Below, in pieces: positions 15,618 to 24,533 of a stretch of DNA of 64,000 bases. The DNA is taken from positions 124,001 through 188,000 of the forward strand of contig JADJBL010000001.1 of the NCBI GenBank assembly GCA_016703765.1. The letters are read 5' to 3'. The DNA is from Saprospirales bacterium (GTDB lineage Bacteria; Bacteroidota; Bacteroidia; Chitinophagales; Saprospiraceae). A program made the position numbers and the translations under genes. Within the stretch, counting starts at the first letter, position 1. Each line of letters starts with the position of its first letter. The notes under the pieces were generated by a model that saw only the letters and a program-made list of their open reading frames with translations, had not been told where the DNA came from and did no database searches.

Positions 15618-17255
15618 TTATAATCCCAGCACTTCCGTCCCCTGTTCGAAGACAACATCTACGGGGATGCCGGCCACCCGGAGGCGGTCGAGGTCGGCCT
15701 GGAGTTGGGGGCCGATCTTTCCTTTTTCATCTACCAGTTTTGTTACCCCGGCGTAGTCGCCGTCGCCCTGGAGGGTGAGGATCTTTTCGGAGAGGGCATC
15801 CATGGCCTGTTCCAGTTTTTCGATATTCACGCGGTAGGTAGAGTCCTCGAGGCGTTCGAAGGCGCCGTACTCCTGGAAGAAATTAAAGCGGATCATATTG
15901 GCCTTGCCGTGCGCGCTGGAGGCGCCGAAGCGGACGGAGCGGAAGATGCCCGCCATAAAGGTGATGTAGTAGTCCTTCAGGTCGCCCTGTATCTCGCCTT
16001 TCTGGTGGAGCTGCCGGATCATGTACAAGCCGAGCATATCCGCCTTGCCTTCTTCCAGTGCGGAATAATGTTCTTTCAGCGCTTCCCGCACGGTGCCTTT
16101 TTGGTCGACGGTATTTTTGATACCCAGGCCGTGGGCTACTTCGTGAAACATCGTATTGCTGAAAAAGGCGTCGAAGGTGACGTGTTTGCGCTGGTCTTCG
16201 GTGATGAGGGTCCTGGTGATGGGCAACATGATGTTGTCGAATTTGGCGCGCATCGCGTTTTTGAGCTGGAGTCGGCGGGCGCCCTTGCTGAGTTGCACCT
16301 GCTCGTCGTTGGGCAGGTTGATGGCGATGGTTTTGGAGCCGGAGTTGCAATCGCCCGCGTAGTAGATCACGTCGTAGGCATTGAGGTCGGCGTCGGCGCC
16401 TGGTTTTTCCTGCTTGTATTTGTCGGGGACGGGCAATCCTTTTTGCAGTTCGGGCAGGAAGGCAGCGTATTTGGCAAGCCGCTGGCTCCATTCCTTATCC
16501 TTAACCAGCACAAAGCACTCATAGGAGGCCTTGTAGCCGTATAGCTGGTCTTCGTAGCTTTCGATAGGGCCGATCACCACGTCGATGCCGTTGGTTTTCA
16601 TATCCATCCAGGCCAGGTCGCTGGGCTGGTAGTTGTCGGTCAGCAGGGCGTCGGCGCGGAGCTCGAGGTATTTTTTCAGTCCGGCGTCTTCGGCCAGGGC
16701 AGCGGCTTGCAGCAGCAGGGCAGAGGCCTCTTCCATTTCGGCTTTGAATTGAACGTGGAAGGGAACGGTCATCAATTCCCCGCTTTCATTCCGGCGCAGG
16801 AAGGTATAGAGGCTGGTCTTATCGGGCAGGTTGGCCTTGTCGAATTCCTCGGCCGTCATATCCAGCGGATAGAAATTGGCGCCTTTGGGCTTTTCTCCCA
16901 CCCCGTCAATGAACGGGGCGTTGCCGTCGAGGCGGTCCCAGGGTCCGTAATTGATCTCTGCGAAGCGGCGTTGCTTTTCGTCGGGGATGCCGGCCAGGAA
17001 TGCGTCTTTATCGCCGTATGCCCCGTACCAGAAGCAACGGTCCATGATCTCGCCCGCCTTGATCAACAGGGGGATCATTTGTTTTTCGTTGGCAGACAGT
17101 GCATTCAGGTCGGTCGTGAGGCGCACCTGGACGTATTTGGATAGCAAAGAGTCGATGCGGGTCATAGCAGGGGTTTCCGTTTCAGGTCCAGAGGGCTGAC
17201 AACCAAAAGCGAGAAGGAGGGCGCCAGCGCCCAAAAAAGCAGATAATAATTTCAT
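15618..17255 (-). CDS. M49-like zinc dipeptidyl peptidase, lipoprotein
   Basis: A 545-residue lipoprotein: signal MKLLSAFLGAGALLLAFGC with the lipobox Cys at residue 19. The zinc site is HEVAHGLG (HExxH form) followed about 40 residues later by SALEEGKADMLGLY, which supplies the third ligand Glu. This layout belongs to the dipeptidyl-peptidase III (M49)-like group widespread in Bacteroidota. The true M49 motif is HExxxH, so this is the bacterial relative. It probably trims peptides at the cell envelope. The ATG at 17255 was chosen over a much longer upstream frame because it begins the signal peptide. Divergent from the NYN gene with a 58-bp gap. Confidence 0.88.
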   Translation of the reverse strand: MKLLSAFLGAGALLLAFGCQPSGPETETPAMTRIDSLLSKYVQVRLTTDLNALSANEKQMIPLLIKAGEIMDRCFWYGAYGDKDAFLAGIPDEKQRRFAEINYGPWDRLDGNAPFIDGVGEKPKGANFYPLDMTAEEFDKANLPDKTSLYTFLRRNESGELMTVPFHVQFKAEMEEASALLLQAAALAEDAGLKKYLELRADALLTDNYQPSDLAWMDMKTNGIDVVIGPIESYEDQLYGYKASYECFVLVKDKEWSQRLAKYAAFLPELQKGLPVPDKYKQEKPGADADLNAYDVIYYAGDCNSGSKTIAINLPNDEQVQLSKGARRLQLKNAMRAKFDNIMLPITRTLITEDQRKHVTFDAFFSNTMFHEVAHGLGIKNTVDQKGTVREALKEHYSALEEGKADMLGLYMIRQLHQKGEIQGDLKDYYITFMAGIFRSVRFGASSAHGKANMIRFNFFQEYGAFERLEDSTYRVNIEKLEQAMDALSEKILTLQGDGDYAGVTKLVDEKGKIGPQLQADLDRLRVAGIPVDVVFEQGTEVLGL

Positions 17256-17313
17256 AACGGTTATTTTTGCCGGCAAGATACGGAAGAAACTTTTGCCTCT
17301 GGGAATTGTAAAT

Positions 17314-17844
17314 ATGGAAAGGAATTCAAATAAACAAAACATGCAAGCACCGCAAGTAAATATTAGCCAGTCCGTGGCTATCCTGATAGACGGCAATAAT
17401 ATCGAAATGAGCCTCCACGATCTGGTGGGCGACAAGAGCGCGATGTTGAACTTCGACACCCTCATTCCCAAACTGCTCATCAACCGCGCCCTGAACCGCC
17501 TGATCTATTTCCGGGAGGGCAAGAGCATTTCCTCCAAGCTGGCCGAGCGCCTGCATACATACTACCACGGCTCGGTTGTGCCATGCTACAAATCTGCCGA
17601 TATTCCGCTGACGATCAAGGCCACCCAGATCTCCCAAAAAGTCGATACCATCATCATCCTCTCCGGCGACGCCGACTACGTCGAGCTGGTCAGCCACCTC
17701 AAATCGGCGGGTGTCCGCGTGGAGATCGCCGCGGTAGAGCACTCCACCGCTCAGGTCCTCAAAGACGAAGCGGATTACTACACCCCCATCACGAAAGACG
17801 ATTGTTTTATTTACCGGCCTACCGGGACGAGGAAGAAGGGGTGA
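17314..17844 (+). CDS. NYN domain (LabA/DUF88-like) protein
   Basis: A 176-residue cytosolic protein of the PIN-like NYN fold. The conserved acidic positions are present: VAILIDGNNIEMSLH near the N-terminus and TIIILSGDADYVELVSHLKS in the second half, followed by GVRVEIAAVEHSTAQVLKDE and the closing DDCFIYRP. Family members are metal-dependent RNases or RNA-associated proteins. The ATG at 17314 is used; 17341 is an alternative. It converges with the DUF2231-like gene across a word-repeat spacer. Confidence 0.85.
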   Translation: MERNSNKQNMQAPQVNISQSVAILIDGNNIEMSLHDLVGDKSAMLNFDTLIPKLLINRALNRLIYFREGKSISSKLAERLHTYYHGSVVPCYKSADIPLTIKATQISQKVDTIIILSGDADYVELVSHLKSAGVRVEIAAVEHSTAQVLKDEADYYTPITKDDCFIYRPTGTRKKG

Positions 17845-17858
17845 GGTCCGTTGGATCG

Positions 17859-17940
17859 TTTAGAAGGTTTAGGAAGTTTAGAAGGTTTAGAGGGTTAAAA
17901 AAAACTAAACCTCCTAAACGCTCTAAACCTCCTAAACTTT
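17859..17940. repeat. imperfect inverted repeat of GTTTAGAAG words
   Basis: Left side holds four GTTTAG(A/G)AGG-like words (17859-17896), right side the inverted words CTAAACCTCCTAAACGCTCTAAACC (17903-17940). It fills the gap between convergent genes and resembles in plan, not in sequence, the elements at 4464 and 15503. It is a possible bidirectional terminator. Confidence 0.75.
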
Positions 17941-17942
17941 TC

Positions 17943-18440
17943 TCAATCCTCCCATTCTTCTTCTCTCTGATTCGGTTGCTCAACCCCCGGCACTTCCAAG
18001 GGCTTGATGATCTCGGGGTGGCGGATTTCTCCTCCAGTCAGGCCGACGCGGTAAAAGATGCCGAAGGCAACGAGGGCGACCACGCAGGCGACGATGCTCA
18101 CCGTGCGGTGGAGGTGCTCGCGGCGGCGCTGGAGCCAGAACCCGGCAAGTGCGACTACTCCGGCGAAGACCATGACCCAAAGTCCGAACTCGCCCGCCTC
18201 CTCGTGTTCGTGGATGGCGGCGTGGCTGATTCCGGGATATTCCTCTATAATCTCCTCGGCGCCCTCGCCGGTGAGAAAGGCTGGAATGGTCAGCAAGGTG
18301 AATACAACCAATGCAACCAGCCCAACCTGGTTGATCTTGCGGTCGTTGAGAATAATGCCAGCGAGAAGGACGCCTGCGGCAAAAAGGGAGCCCAGGATGG
18401 GGAAGTGGTTCAGGAGAAGGTGAAGGTGTGCGGGATTCAT
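17943..18440 (-). CDS. four-helix membrane protein, DUF2231-like
   Basis: A 165-residue integral membrane protein with four predicted transmembrane segments (about residues 12-30, 38-57, 84-102 and 112-130). The start HLHLLLNHFPILGSLFA is the recognisable signature of DUF2231-type proteins, with conserved histidines that may bind a metal or heme. A histidine/glutamate-rich loop (AAIHEHEEAGEF) lies between helices 2 and 3. The C-terminus is acidic. It follows the AsmA gene on the same strand after 84 bp. Confidence 0.7.
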   Translation of the reverse strand: MNPAHLHLLLNHFPILGSLFAAGVLLAGIILNDRKINQVGLVALVVFTLLTIPAFLTGEGAEEIIEEYPGISHAAIHEHEEAGEFGLWVMVFAGVVALAGFWLQRRREHLHRTVSIVACVVALVAFGIFYRVGLTGGEIRHPEIIKPLEVPGVEQPNQREEEWED

Positions 18441-18446
18441 ATTATT

Positions 18447-18535
18447 GAGTGTCTAGGTTGTTAGGTTATTGGGGGTTATCTAACACCTAAAAATAAACCT
18501 AACAAACTTCAAAACCTACAAACTCTAAAACCCTT
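18447..18535. repeat. imperfect inverted repeat of TAGGTT/AACCTA words
   Basis: Left words TCTAGGTTGTTAGGTTA and right words TAAACCTAACAAACTTC with further ACCTACAAACTC copies. The right end covers the last codons and stop of the AsmA gene. Same class of AT-rich word repeat as at 17859, but between co-directional genes. Confidence 0.55.
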
Positions 18536-21083
18536 CTAACACCGCCGCTTCTCCCGTATCCGCCCATGCGCCGGGTTCTTCGATAAGGTCCACATCGCCA
18601 AAGGCCTGGAGGAGGGCTTTTTTGATCTCGGCCTTGCGGGCCTCGCTCTTCGCGAAATCCTGCTTGACCGTCTTTTTGGCGGTTTTGTAGTCGAAAGAGT
18701 CGATGGTACCGAATATCTTGAAATAGAGGTTTACCAGACCGGATTTGGCCTTGATGGGCTCGAGGCCCGGGTTGTGTTGCTTGAATTTATTGGCCAGCAC
18801 CTGCCCGGCGTTGACCTTGATATTGTAGTCGATCTGGCCGGCGAAAGATTGTTCTCCGCTGACGGTGAGGTTCAGGGCGTTGCTCTGGATGAACATGGAG
18901 GGGATGTAGAGCTTGCCGTTTTTGATCTCCAGCCAGTTTTGGATATTGGCGAATTTGATCTTTCGCAGGTCTTCCACCTTGACGAAGGAAGAGAGGTTGT
19001 TGAGCAGCTCGAAGTCTTTGAGCTCTCCGTTTTCGATGCCGATGCCGGCGAAGACGATCAGCTCGTCTAACAAGAGATTTCCCTGCTCGTCGAAATTGAT
19101 AAAAAGGGCCATTTTGGTGTTGAGTGCACCCGAAAGATTGCGATCGGTGAGCATGGTCTGGCCAAAGTTGTCGGTTTGGCGAAAGAACTCCTTCACATCC
19201 ACCTGAGCGCAATCCAGTCGGGCCTGAAGCCGGAGCCGGTCTTCGAAAAAGAGCCCGCCGTTGAGGTTGAAACGGCCGCCCATGGCTTCCGCGCTGCCTT
19301 CGATGAGGAGGGTGTTTCCGTCGAAGATCAGTTTTCCCATAAAATAAGCGCCCTCCACTTTCCCGTAATTGAATTGTTTGATCTGGCAATCGAAGATACC
19401 GTCGAGGTGCGTTGCGAACCAGCCTCCTGTGGAAGGTTCGGGCGGAGCAGGCGGACCCATGATGGAATCGGTCGCCTGGGCTGCGCCCTCCTCGGCAGCA
19501 GGTGCGCTGACGATGCTCAGGAAGCGGTCGATATCGAGCATGTCGGAGCGCCAGGAGGCGTTGAAGACCAGTTTTGTATCGGAATGGAGCGAATCGGCCA
19601 GGAGCACCGGCAGCAGGTTGGAGCAGGAACCGTTGAGAACGATGTCGCTGCCCGCGCCTTCCAGTTTGAGGTCTTTGAGGGTCAGGTCGTTTCCTTTGAT
19701 CTCCAGTAGTCCGCGGTCGAAGGTGAGTTTTTCCTTTTCAAAATCCAGGGAGGCGTCGTCGAATTCGATGCGGCCGGCGAGCTGCACATTCGTCATTTTT
19801 GCCGGGTCGATCATGTCGCTGTAGCGGCCGCGGAGGCTCAGCTGCTGGATCTCCACTTCGCCGGAGCCGTCTTTCAGTCCGGCGCTGCCCACGAGGCGGG
19901 CCACCGTTTCGATGGGCACGACCCCGTCAAGCAGAAAATCGATTTGCGGATCGTCGAGGTTGCGCACCAGGAGGCTGAAATCGACCGGATTGCGGCCGAA
20001 CAGCCCTTCGAATTTCTTGATCTCGAATTCGGTCGTTTCATTGCTCCGGCCCTTGCCGTTGGTAAAACGGGCTTCGAAGGAGACGTCACGCAGGCCGGAG
20101 GGTAGCAGCTCACTTTCCAGCTTACCGCCTTTGAGGCCGAATTTGAAATGGATGTCGGGGCTGGTCCGTTCGGACTGGAGTCCCTCGACCCTTCCGTCGA
20201 AGAAAAAATCGCCGCTGCTGGAGAGCTTGCCCACCCGCTCAAGCGATTGCTGGGGGAGTAGCAGGATGAGGTCGTCGAGATGTCCTTCCTTATTGGCGAC
20301 AAAGAGGTTGAACGCCGTGCCGTCGTCGCGGACGGTCACCGTGCCATCGAGTTGGAAGAGGTTTTTCTCTACCTGTAAATCGAACTTGCGGAAATCATAG
20401 GAGCCGTTTTCCAGATCGACCGCCAGCAGGGCGTCGACCCCGATCTTTTTGTCGGGAAAATACCGGATATCGGACAGGTCGACGAAGTTGGACTGAATGG
20501 CGGCGACCATCTTCATATCGAACGCCTTGGCGGAAAACTCTCCCGACAGGTCGAGCGATTCGACATTGGCGGAGATATGCTGGAGCTGGGGTTCGTTTCG
20601 GTAGTTGAGGAATACGTGTTCGAGGCGCGCGGTTTTGAGAGAGAGTTTGGTATCTCCCGAGCCGCCGCCGGTCTTGTCCTCCCCGCTTTCTTTCCAAATG
20701 TCGTAATTCGCCTTGCCTTGTGGGTCGACATGAATTCGGAGGGCGCCGTTGGAGATCAGCACCGAGTTGACCTGGATGGCGCCGCCGAAGATGCTGGCAT
20801 AGCCAATACGGAAGGAGACCTCGCCGGCGTCGAGCAGGAGATCGCGGTTGGCGCCCTGGAGTTCCACGCCTTTGAGGACAATGGCCGCGCTGGGGAAGGA
20901 ACGGAAGAGGGTGAGATTGAAGTCCTCCACCCGCAGTTCGGTCGCGATCTGGCTATTGATCCCTTTGACGATGCGTTGCCCGACGGCGTCCTCGAACAGG
21001 GTAGAAACGGCCAGGGCGGCTCCTACGAGGAGGAGCAGCAGGATACCGATAATGAGCAGGAAGCGTTTGAGGAATCGGTTCAT
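18525..21083 (-). CDS. AsmA family protein
   Basis: An 852-residue envelope protein anchored by one N-terminal helix (FLLIIGILLLLLVGAALAVS). The AsmA N-domain is recognisable from residues 25-230 (DFNLTLFRSFPSAAIVLKGV, NSVLISNGALRIHVD). The C-terminal region is the AsmA_2-type beta-rich domain (about 560-800, with DGNTLLIEGSAEAMGGRFNL). Such proteins span the periplasm as lipid-transfer bridges in other bacteria; here the role is inferred from that family. The length is typical for Bacteroidota members. The last few codons overlap a word repeat. Confidence 0.9.
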   Translation of the reverse strand: MNRFLKRFLLIIGILLLLLVGAALAVSTLFEDAVGQRIVKGINSQIATELRVEDFNLTLFRSFPSAAIVLKGVELQGANRDLLLDAGEVSFRIGYASIFGGAIQVNSVLISNGALRIHVDPQGKANYDIWKESGEDKTGGGSGDTKLSLKTARLEHVFLNYRNEPQLQHISANVESLDLSGEFSAKAFDMKMVAAIQSNFVDLSDIRYFPDKKIGVDALLAVDLENGSYDFRKFDLQVEKNLFQLDGTVTVRDDGTAFNLFVANKEGHLDDLILLLPQQSLERVGKLSSSGDFFFDGRVEGLQSERTSPDIHFKFGLKGGKLESELLPSGLRDVSFEARFTNGKGRSNETTEFEIKKFEGLFGRNPVDFSLLVRNLDDPQIDFLLDGVVPIETVARLVGSAGLKDGSGEVEIQQLSLRGRYSDMIDPAKMTNVQLAGRIEFDDASLDFEKEKLTFDRGLLEIKGNDLTLKDLKLEGAGSDIVLNGSCSNLLPVLLADSLHSDTKLVFNASWRSDMLDIDRFLSIVSAPAAEEGAAQATDSIMGPPAPPEPSTGGWFATHLDGIFDCQIKQFNYGKVEGAYFMGKLIFDGNTLLIEGSAEAMGGRFNLNGGLFFEDRLRLQARLDCAQVDVKEFFRQTDNFGQTMLTDRNLSGALNTKMALFINFDEQGNLLLDELIVFAGIGIENGELKDFELLNNLSSFVKVEDLRKIKFANIQNWLEIKNGKLYIPSMFIQSNALNLTVSGEQSFAGQIDYNIKVNAGQVLANKFKQHNPGLEPIKAKSGLVNLYFKIFGTIDSFDYKTAKKTVKQDFAKSEARKAEIKKALLQAFGDVDLIEEPGAWADTGEAAVLEGF

Positions 21084-21189
21084 AGCGAAGGGCGTTTTTG
21101 AGGGTAGCTAGCGCAAAGGTAAGGGGAATTGGAACGGGTGTGGTGTTTGGAGGGTTAGGTTTTTTTGGTAAATTGACAGAATATAAAAC

Positions 21190-21225
21190 AAAAAAGGCCA
21201 ATAGCAATCTGTGTTGCTATTGACC
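21190..21225 (-). terminator. intrinsic terminator of tRNA-Val
   Basis: Minus-strand stem GGTCAATAGCAA/TTGCTATTGGCC (12 bp, one wobble, 6-nt loop) followed by six T residues. It lies 16 bp after the tRNA 3' end. Confidence 0.85.
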
Positions 21226-21241
21226 TTGTGGAGTTAATCTG

Positions 21242-21316
21242 TGGGCGCACACGGATTCGAACCGCGGACCCTCTGCTTGTAAGGCAGATGCTCTGAACCA
21301 GCTGAGCTATGCGCCC
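21242..21316 (-). tRNA. tRNA-Val (anticodon TAC)
   Basis: A full cloverleaf can be folded on the minus strand: acceptor GGGCGCA/TGCGCCC, D-arm TAGCTCAGCTGGTTCAGAGC, anticodon loop CTTACAA with TAC, T-arm GGTTCGAATCC. The 3' CCA is not encoded. It is followed by an intrinsic terminator. The 431-bp stretch 21084-21514 holds only this gene and two terminators. Confidence 0.95.
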
Positions 21317-21441
21317 TTCACTTAAAATCGCCTTTCTTCAAAAGCGGATGCAAACATAGGGGTTACTTAAGTCTCACGCAAGTATTTGGGAAGATTTTTC
21401 CGCTTGCAATCCCGGGGCATCCATTGAAGAATCGCAAAAAC

Positions 21442-21490
21442 AAAAAAGACGGGGCCGTATCCCTGTTCCACCAGAAGATACCGCCCCATC
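21442..21490 (-). terminator. intrinsic terminator of the T9SS propeller gene
   Basis: Minus-strand stem GATGGGGCGGTATC/GATACGGCCCCGTC with one mismatch and one wobble, then six T residues. It begins 24 bp after the stop codon at 21515. Confidence 0.85.
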
Positions 21491-21514
21491 TTTGTGCTTA
21501 GGTAAAAGCTACTG

Positions 21515-23470
21515 TTACTCCTTCACGATCCGTGCCGAGTACACCTGCTCTCCTTCGGTAATCTTCAGGAAGTACAGGCCCGCCGGGGCGTTGGAGATGT
21601 CCATGCTGGCGCCGGGCTTTTGAACCTGCAAAACGAGGCGGCCCATGTTGTCGTATACGCGTACCTCGTCGGCCTGGACATTGGTTAGCTGGATTTCGCC
21701 CCTCGTCGGGTTGGGGAAGACTTCGATGCCCGTGCCACTGATTTCAACCACCGCGCTGGGCGTCAGGTTGGTCACTTCCAGGCAGAACTCGCCGTCTACG
21801 CCGCCGTAGCCATCGATCAGCATCCGGTAGGTCGTACCTTCTACGGTGGCCAGCTCCAAACTAATATTTAAAATGTTGTTGCCTGCGTCTTCGTCGTCAT
21901 TGCAGGCTGCTGGGCTCAGGCTGCCGCAACCTCCCGTGTAAATGGCTGCCTGAGCATCACCGTCGTTGATGTAATCCGTTGCGTCGCATTGCACGCTCCG
22001 GATACGGTAGGTGTTGCCGTCGCCGGTGAAGGTAAACCAGATGGTGTGCTGGAGCCCGTCGCTGTTGAAGAAGCATTCAAAACCCTCGGCCGGGTCGCCG
22101 GTGGCGGTGGCGCCGTTGTTGTTCCAGAGGCCGGAGGTCTGGGGCTCGTTTAGGGGTTGGCCAAAGAGTGCGTTGATATCCTGAGCGCCGGCGCAGTCGT
22201 CGCCTGCCACGGCGAGTGCCACCACCACGCTGGCCGTAGCCTCGCAGCCGTTGGCATCGGTCACGGTCGCATCATAGGTTCCATTGGCCAGGCCGGTGAT
22301 CGTGGGGGTGGTTGCCCCATTGCTCCAGGCATAGGTGTATGGACTGGTTCCGCCGCTGGCATTGACCGTAGCTGTACCGTCATTGGCGCCGGTATTGGGG
22401 GTGGAGGAAGATGTGAGGGAAGGCGAGGCCACGACCGTGACGCTGGAAGTAGCGGTCTGCCCATTGATAGCCGTGTAGGTAACGGTGTACGTGCCGGGAC
22501 CGCCTGCCGCTGCAGGGTCGAAGGTGAAAGTCTCGCCATTGCCGTCGTTGGTCACGCCGGGACCGGAGTAGACGCCGCCGGTGGGGGAAGCGCCGCCGAG
22601 GCTGGCGGACGTGGCGTTGCTGCATACGGAAGGCTGGGTGGAGAACTCGGGCTGGCCAATGGTGAGTTTAGATACTTTATTACTGTTGTATTGCGTGATA
22701 AACATATCCAGGCCGTCAAATGCGGCAAGCCGCCCTCCGTTCAGGCCACTCACGACAGTTACGGCTTGTGGCATTTCCTGTCCAAGGTCAATCTTCCGGA
22801 CTTCAGTATATTCCGCCACATACAAAAAGTTGCCGTTCAGGGTAAGGCCAAACGGAGTGTCTAATCCCGAAAGAACCAGGGTGGCTGCCGGATTGGGTTG
22901 TGATTCGTCTATTTTGAATAATCCGCCAGGAGATTGGGAAATGCTATTTATCATGGTAAAATACACCACATCATTCTTGATAGCCAGCCCCCCGGAGCAA
23001 AAGCTATAGTTCGCTGGCTTGGCATAAGTGACCACATTGGAAGGCTGGGCCAGGTCAATTTTTTTAATCCCATCATTATCAGTGGAAACATACAAATAGT
23101 TATTGTGTATTAAGATGCCATTAGGATAAGCTACCGACACGACATCCACTGGAACAGGGTTGGGTTGTGTCAGGTTGATTTTGGACACTTTGTTACCTTG
23201 ATACAGGCCTATATACAATTCATCGCCAACAATGTCTAATCCGCCGGAATAGCCAAGGCTGGTCAGCACATCAGCCGGCGCCGGGTTGGGCTGTGTGATG
23301 TCAATTTTGATGACTTTTCCACCCGAACCATCCAAGCCGATATACAGGTCGTTGTCTTTCAGGGCGAGAGCCCAGGGGTTGGAAACGCCCGTCACCACAT
23401 CCACCAACTGTGCGGAAGCGGCAAATGCCATCAAACAAAACACCATCAAAAAAGTAAATCTGAGTTTCAT
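21515..23470 (-). CDS. secreted beta-propeller/SprB-repeat protein with T9SS sorting domain
   Basis: A 651-residue exported protein. Signal peptide at 1-20. Residues 22-270 are six or so NHL/propeller-like repeats with the recurring core [10 protein letters not shown] and [16 protein letters not shown]. Residues 340-420 contain a SprB-type repeat ([20 protein letters not shown] followed by [13 protein letters not shown]). Residues 425-560 form a pre-peptidase-like domain. The last 75 residues are a type A T9SS sorting domain ([21 protein letters not shown]). So it is exported by the type IX system and probably cell-surface bound. It follows the carbonic anhydrase gene by 43 bp on the same strand and may be co-transcribed. 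Confidence 0.88.
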   Translation of the reverse strand: MKLRFTFLMVFCLMAFAASAQLVDVVTGVSNPWALALKDNDLYIGLDGSGGKVIKIDITQPNPAPADVLTSLGYSGGLDIVGDELYIGLYQGNKVSKINLTQPNPVPVDVVSVAYPNGILIHNNYLYVSTDNDGIKKIDLAQPSNVVTYAKPANYSFCSGGLAIKNDVVYFTMINSISQSPGGLFKIDESQPNPAATLVLSGLDTPFGLTLNGNFLYVAEYTEVRKIDLGQEMPQAVTVVSGLNGGRLAAFDGLDMFITQYNSNKVSKLTIGQPEFSTQPSVCSNATSASLGGASPTGGVYSGPGVTNDGNGETFTFDPAAAGGPGTYTVTYTAINGQTATSSVTVVASPSLTSSSTPNTGANDGTATVNASGGTSPYTYAWSNGATTPTITGLANGTYDATVTDANGCEATASVVVALAVAGDDCAGAQDINALFGQPLNEPQTSGLWNNNGATATGDPAEGFECFFNSDGLQHTIWFTFTGDGNTYRIRSVQCDATDYINDGDAQAAIYTGGCGSLSPAACNDDEDAGNNILNISLELATVEGTTYRMLIDGYGGVDGEFCLEVTNLTPSAVVEISGTGIEVFPNPTRGEIQLTNVQADEVRVYDNMGRLVLQVQKPGASMDISNAPAGLYFLKITEGEQVYSARIVKE

Positions 23471-23513
23471 GCTATAAAATTTTGGTTTATAAAAAGTCTG
23501 TTATTTCATTCGA

Positions 23514-24287
23514 TTAAAACTCCCTAATCTCCCGTCCATTCACCGCCTGTACCGGCCGGTTGTTAAATTCGAAAAGCTCGTGCACCCGCTCGATCTGCTC
23601 CGCAGAGGCCTCTACCGGCGCCTTGCGCAGCAGCCAGGTCACAACCTCCGAGCAGGGGGGCGTGGTCAGGGAACCGCCGTAGGTGTAGTAGCCGGGGTCG
23701 GCAGGAAGGAAGTCGGCGACGTTAACTTCTGTGCCGGGTTCGTAGGGCGTGCTGGATTTGGTCGGCGGTATGTGGTCGATAAAGGTGGCCAGGAAGGGGT
23801 TCTCGCTGCCCTGGGCTATCAGGACGCCCATGACCACTGCCTTCGTCTTGTCGGCGTTTTTATGTACCAGGTGTACTTCCATCTCGTATTGCTGCCCTGC
23901 TACGGTGTGCTCTGAGCTGGTGTGGAAGTGGAACTGCTCCAGTTCGTACTCCTCCCCCTCAAATACGAGCACGTTGCCGCTGCCGGCTTCGTACTCAAAC
24001 TCGGCCGTATGGCCCTTGTTCACGAGTTTGATAGGCTCGTCGTGGTAAGTGAAATCCAGGGGGGCGAGGTCCGGGTCGGGCACGGCGCCGGTGATGTCGA
24101 TGGGCGATTGGCTACCGCCGCCGCAGTCGGCCAGGCAGATGTCCCAGGATTCGGGGGCGTGTTCGCCTTCGTAGCCCCAGGTCGTATCGAAGTCGACGCA
24201 TTCGTCCGGGTCTTCGTCGGGTAGGCAAGAGGAGAGGACGAGCACAGGAAGGGCCAGGCCCAGCAGTAACATGTTTGGTGTTTTCAT
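23514..24287 (-). CDS. alpha-carbonic anhydrase lipoprotein 1
   Basis: A 257-residue zinc enzyme hydrating CO2 to bicarbonate, placed in the periplasm or outer membrane by a lipid anchor (lipobox LSSC, Cys21). Zinc ligands His120, His122 (EQFHFH) and His139 (MEVHLVH) are present, as are SQSPIDI and the closing SLTTPPCSEVVTW. An acidic linker follows the lipid site (DEDPDECVD). The ATG at 24287 begins the signal peptide; a longer upstream frame is rejected. It lies downstream of a hybrid sensor gene, separated by a terminator, a G-rich tract and two 13-bp direct repeats. Confidence 0.95.
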   Translation of the reverse strand: MKTPNMLLLGLALPVLVLSSCLPDEDPDECVDFDTTWGYEGEHAPESWDICLADCGGGSQSPIDITGAVPDPDLAPLDFTYHDEPIKLVNKGHTAEFEYEAGSGNVLVFEGEEYELEQFHFHTSSEHTVAGQQYEMEVHLVHKNADKTKAVVMGVLIAQGSENPFLATFIDHIPPTKSSTPYEPGTEVNVADFLPADPGYYTYGGSLTTPPCSEVVTWLLRKAPVEASAEQIERVHELFEFNNRPVQAVNGREIREF

Positions 24288-24312
24288 AATAGAGATGCAT
24301 TTGGTGATGGGG

Positions 24313-24369
24313 CAAATGTCGTCTGGGGCATCGGACATTTTCCGTCAACTTTGGGGCATTTTCCGTCAA
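24313..24369 (-). promoter_or_regulatory. direct-repeat operator and -7 box of carbonic anhydrase 1
   Basis: On the minus strand two identical 13-mers TTGACGGAAAATG (24369-24357 and 24348-24336) with a 21-bp pitch, followed by GACATTTG (24320-24313), which fits TAnnTTTG except its first base. The proximal repeat begins 28 nt before the box. This is a plausible site for the AraC domain of the upstream HTCS. Confidence 0.65.
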
Positions 24370-24374
24370 ACGAA

Positions 24375-24435
24375 GGGGTGGGGTGGGGGGGAGGGGTGTT
24401 GGGGGGCTTTTTCTTTTAGAACATCCGGGGGGGGG
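24375..24435 (+). other. G-quadruplex-prone G-rich tract
   Basis: Plus-strand runs of 4, 4, 7, 4, 6 and 9 G residues (24375-24378, 24380-24383, 24385-24391, 24393-24396, 24401-24406, 24427-24435) with short loops. It lies just upstream of the operator of carbonic anhydrase 1. The transcribed non-template strand is C-rich. No coding potential is evident. Confidence 0.7.
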
Positions 24436-24440
24436 CCCCC

Positions 24441-24464
24441 AAAAAAAAGCCCCTTTGAAAGGGG
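24441..24464 (-). terminator. intrinsic terminator after HTCS 1
   Basis: Minus-strand CCCCTTT/AAAGGGG hairpin followed by at least eight T residues, 70 bp after the stop of the sensor gene. It separates the sensor transcript from the carbonic anhydrase promoter. Confidence 0.75.
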
Positions 24465-24533
24465 TAACCTGTTTGAGGAAGTTTGAGCCTGGAGATGCTT
24501 GGCACCCATTCCGAAAAAGTCTTTTAACCTTTT

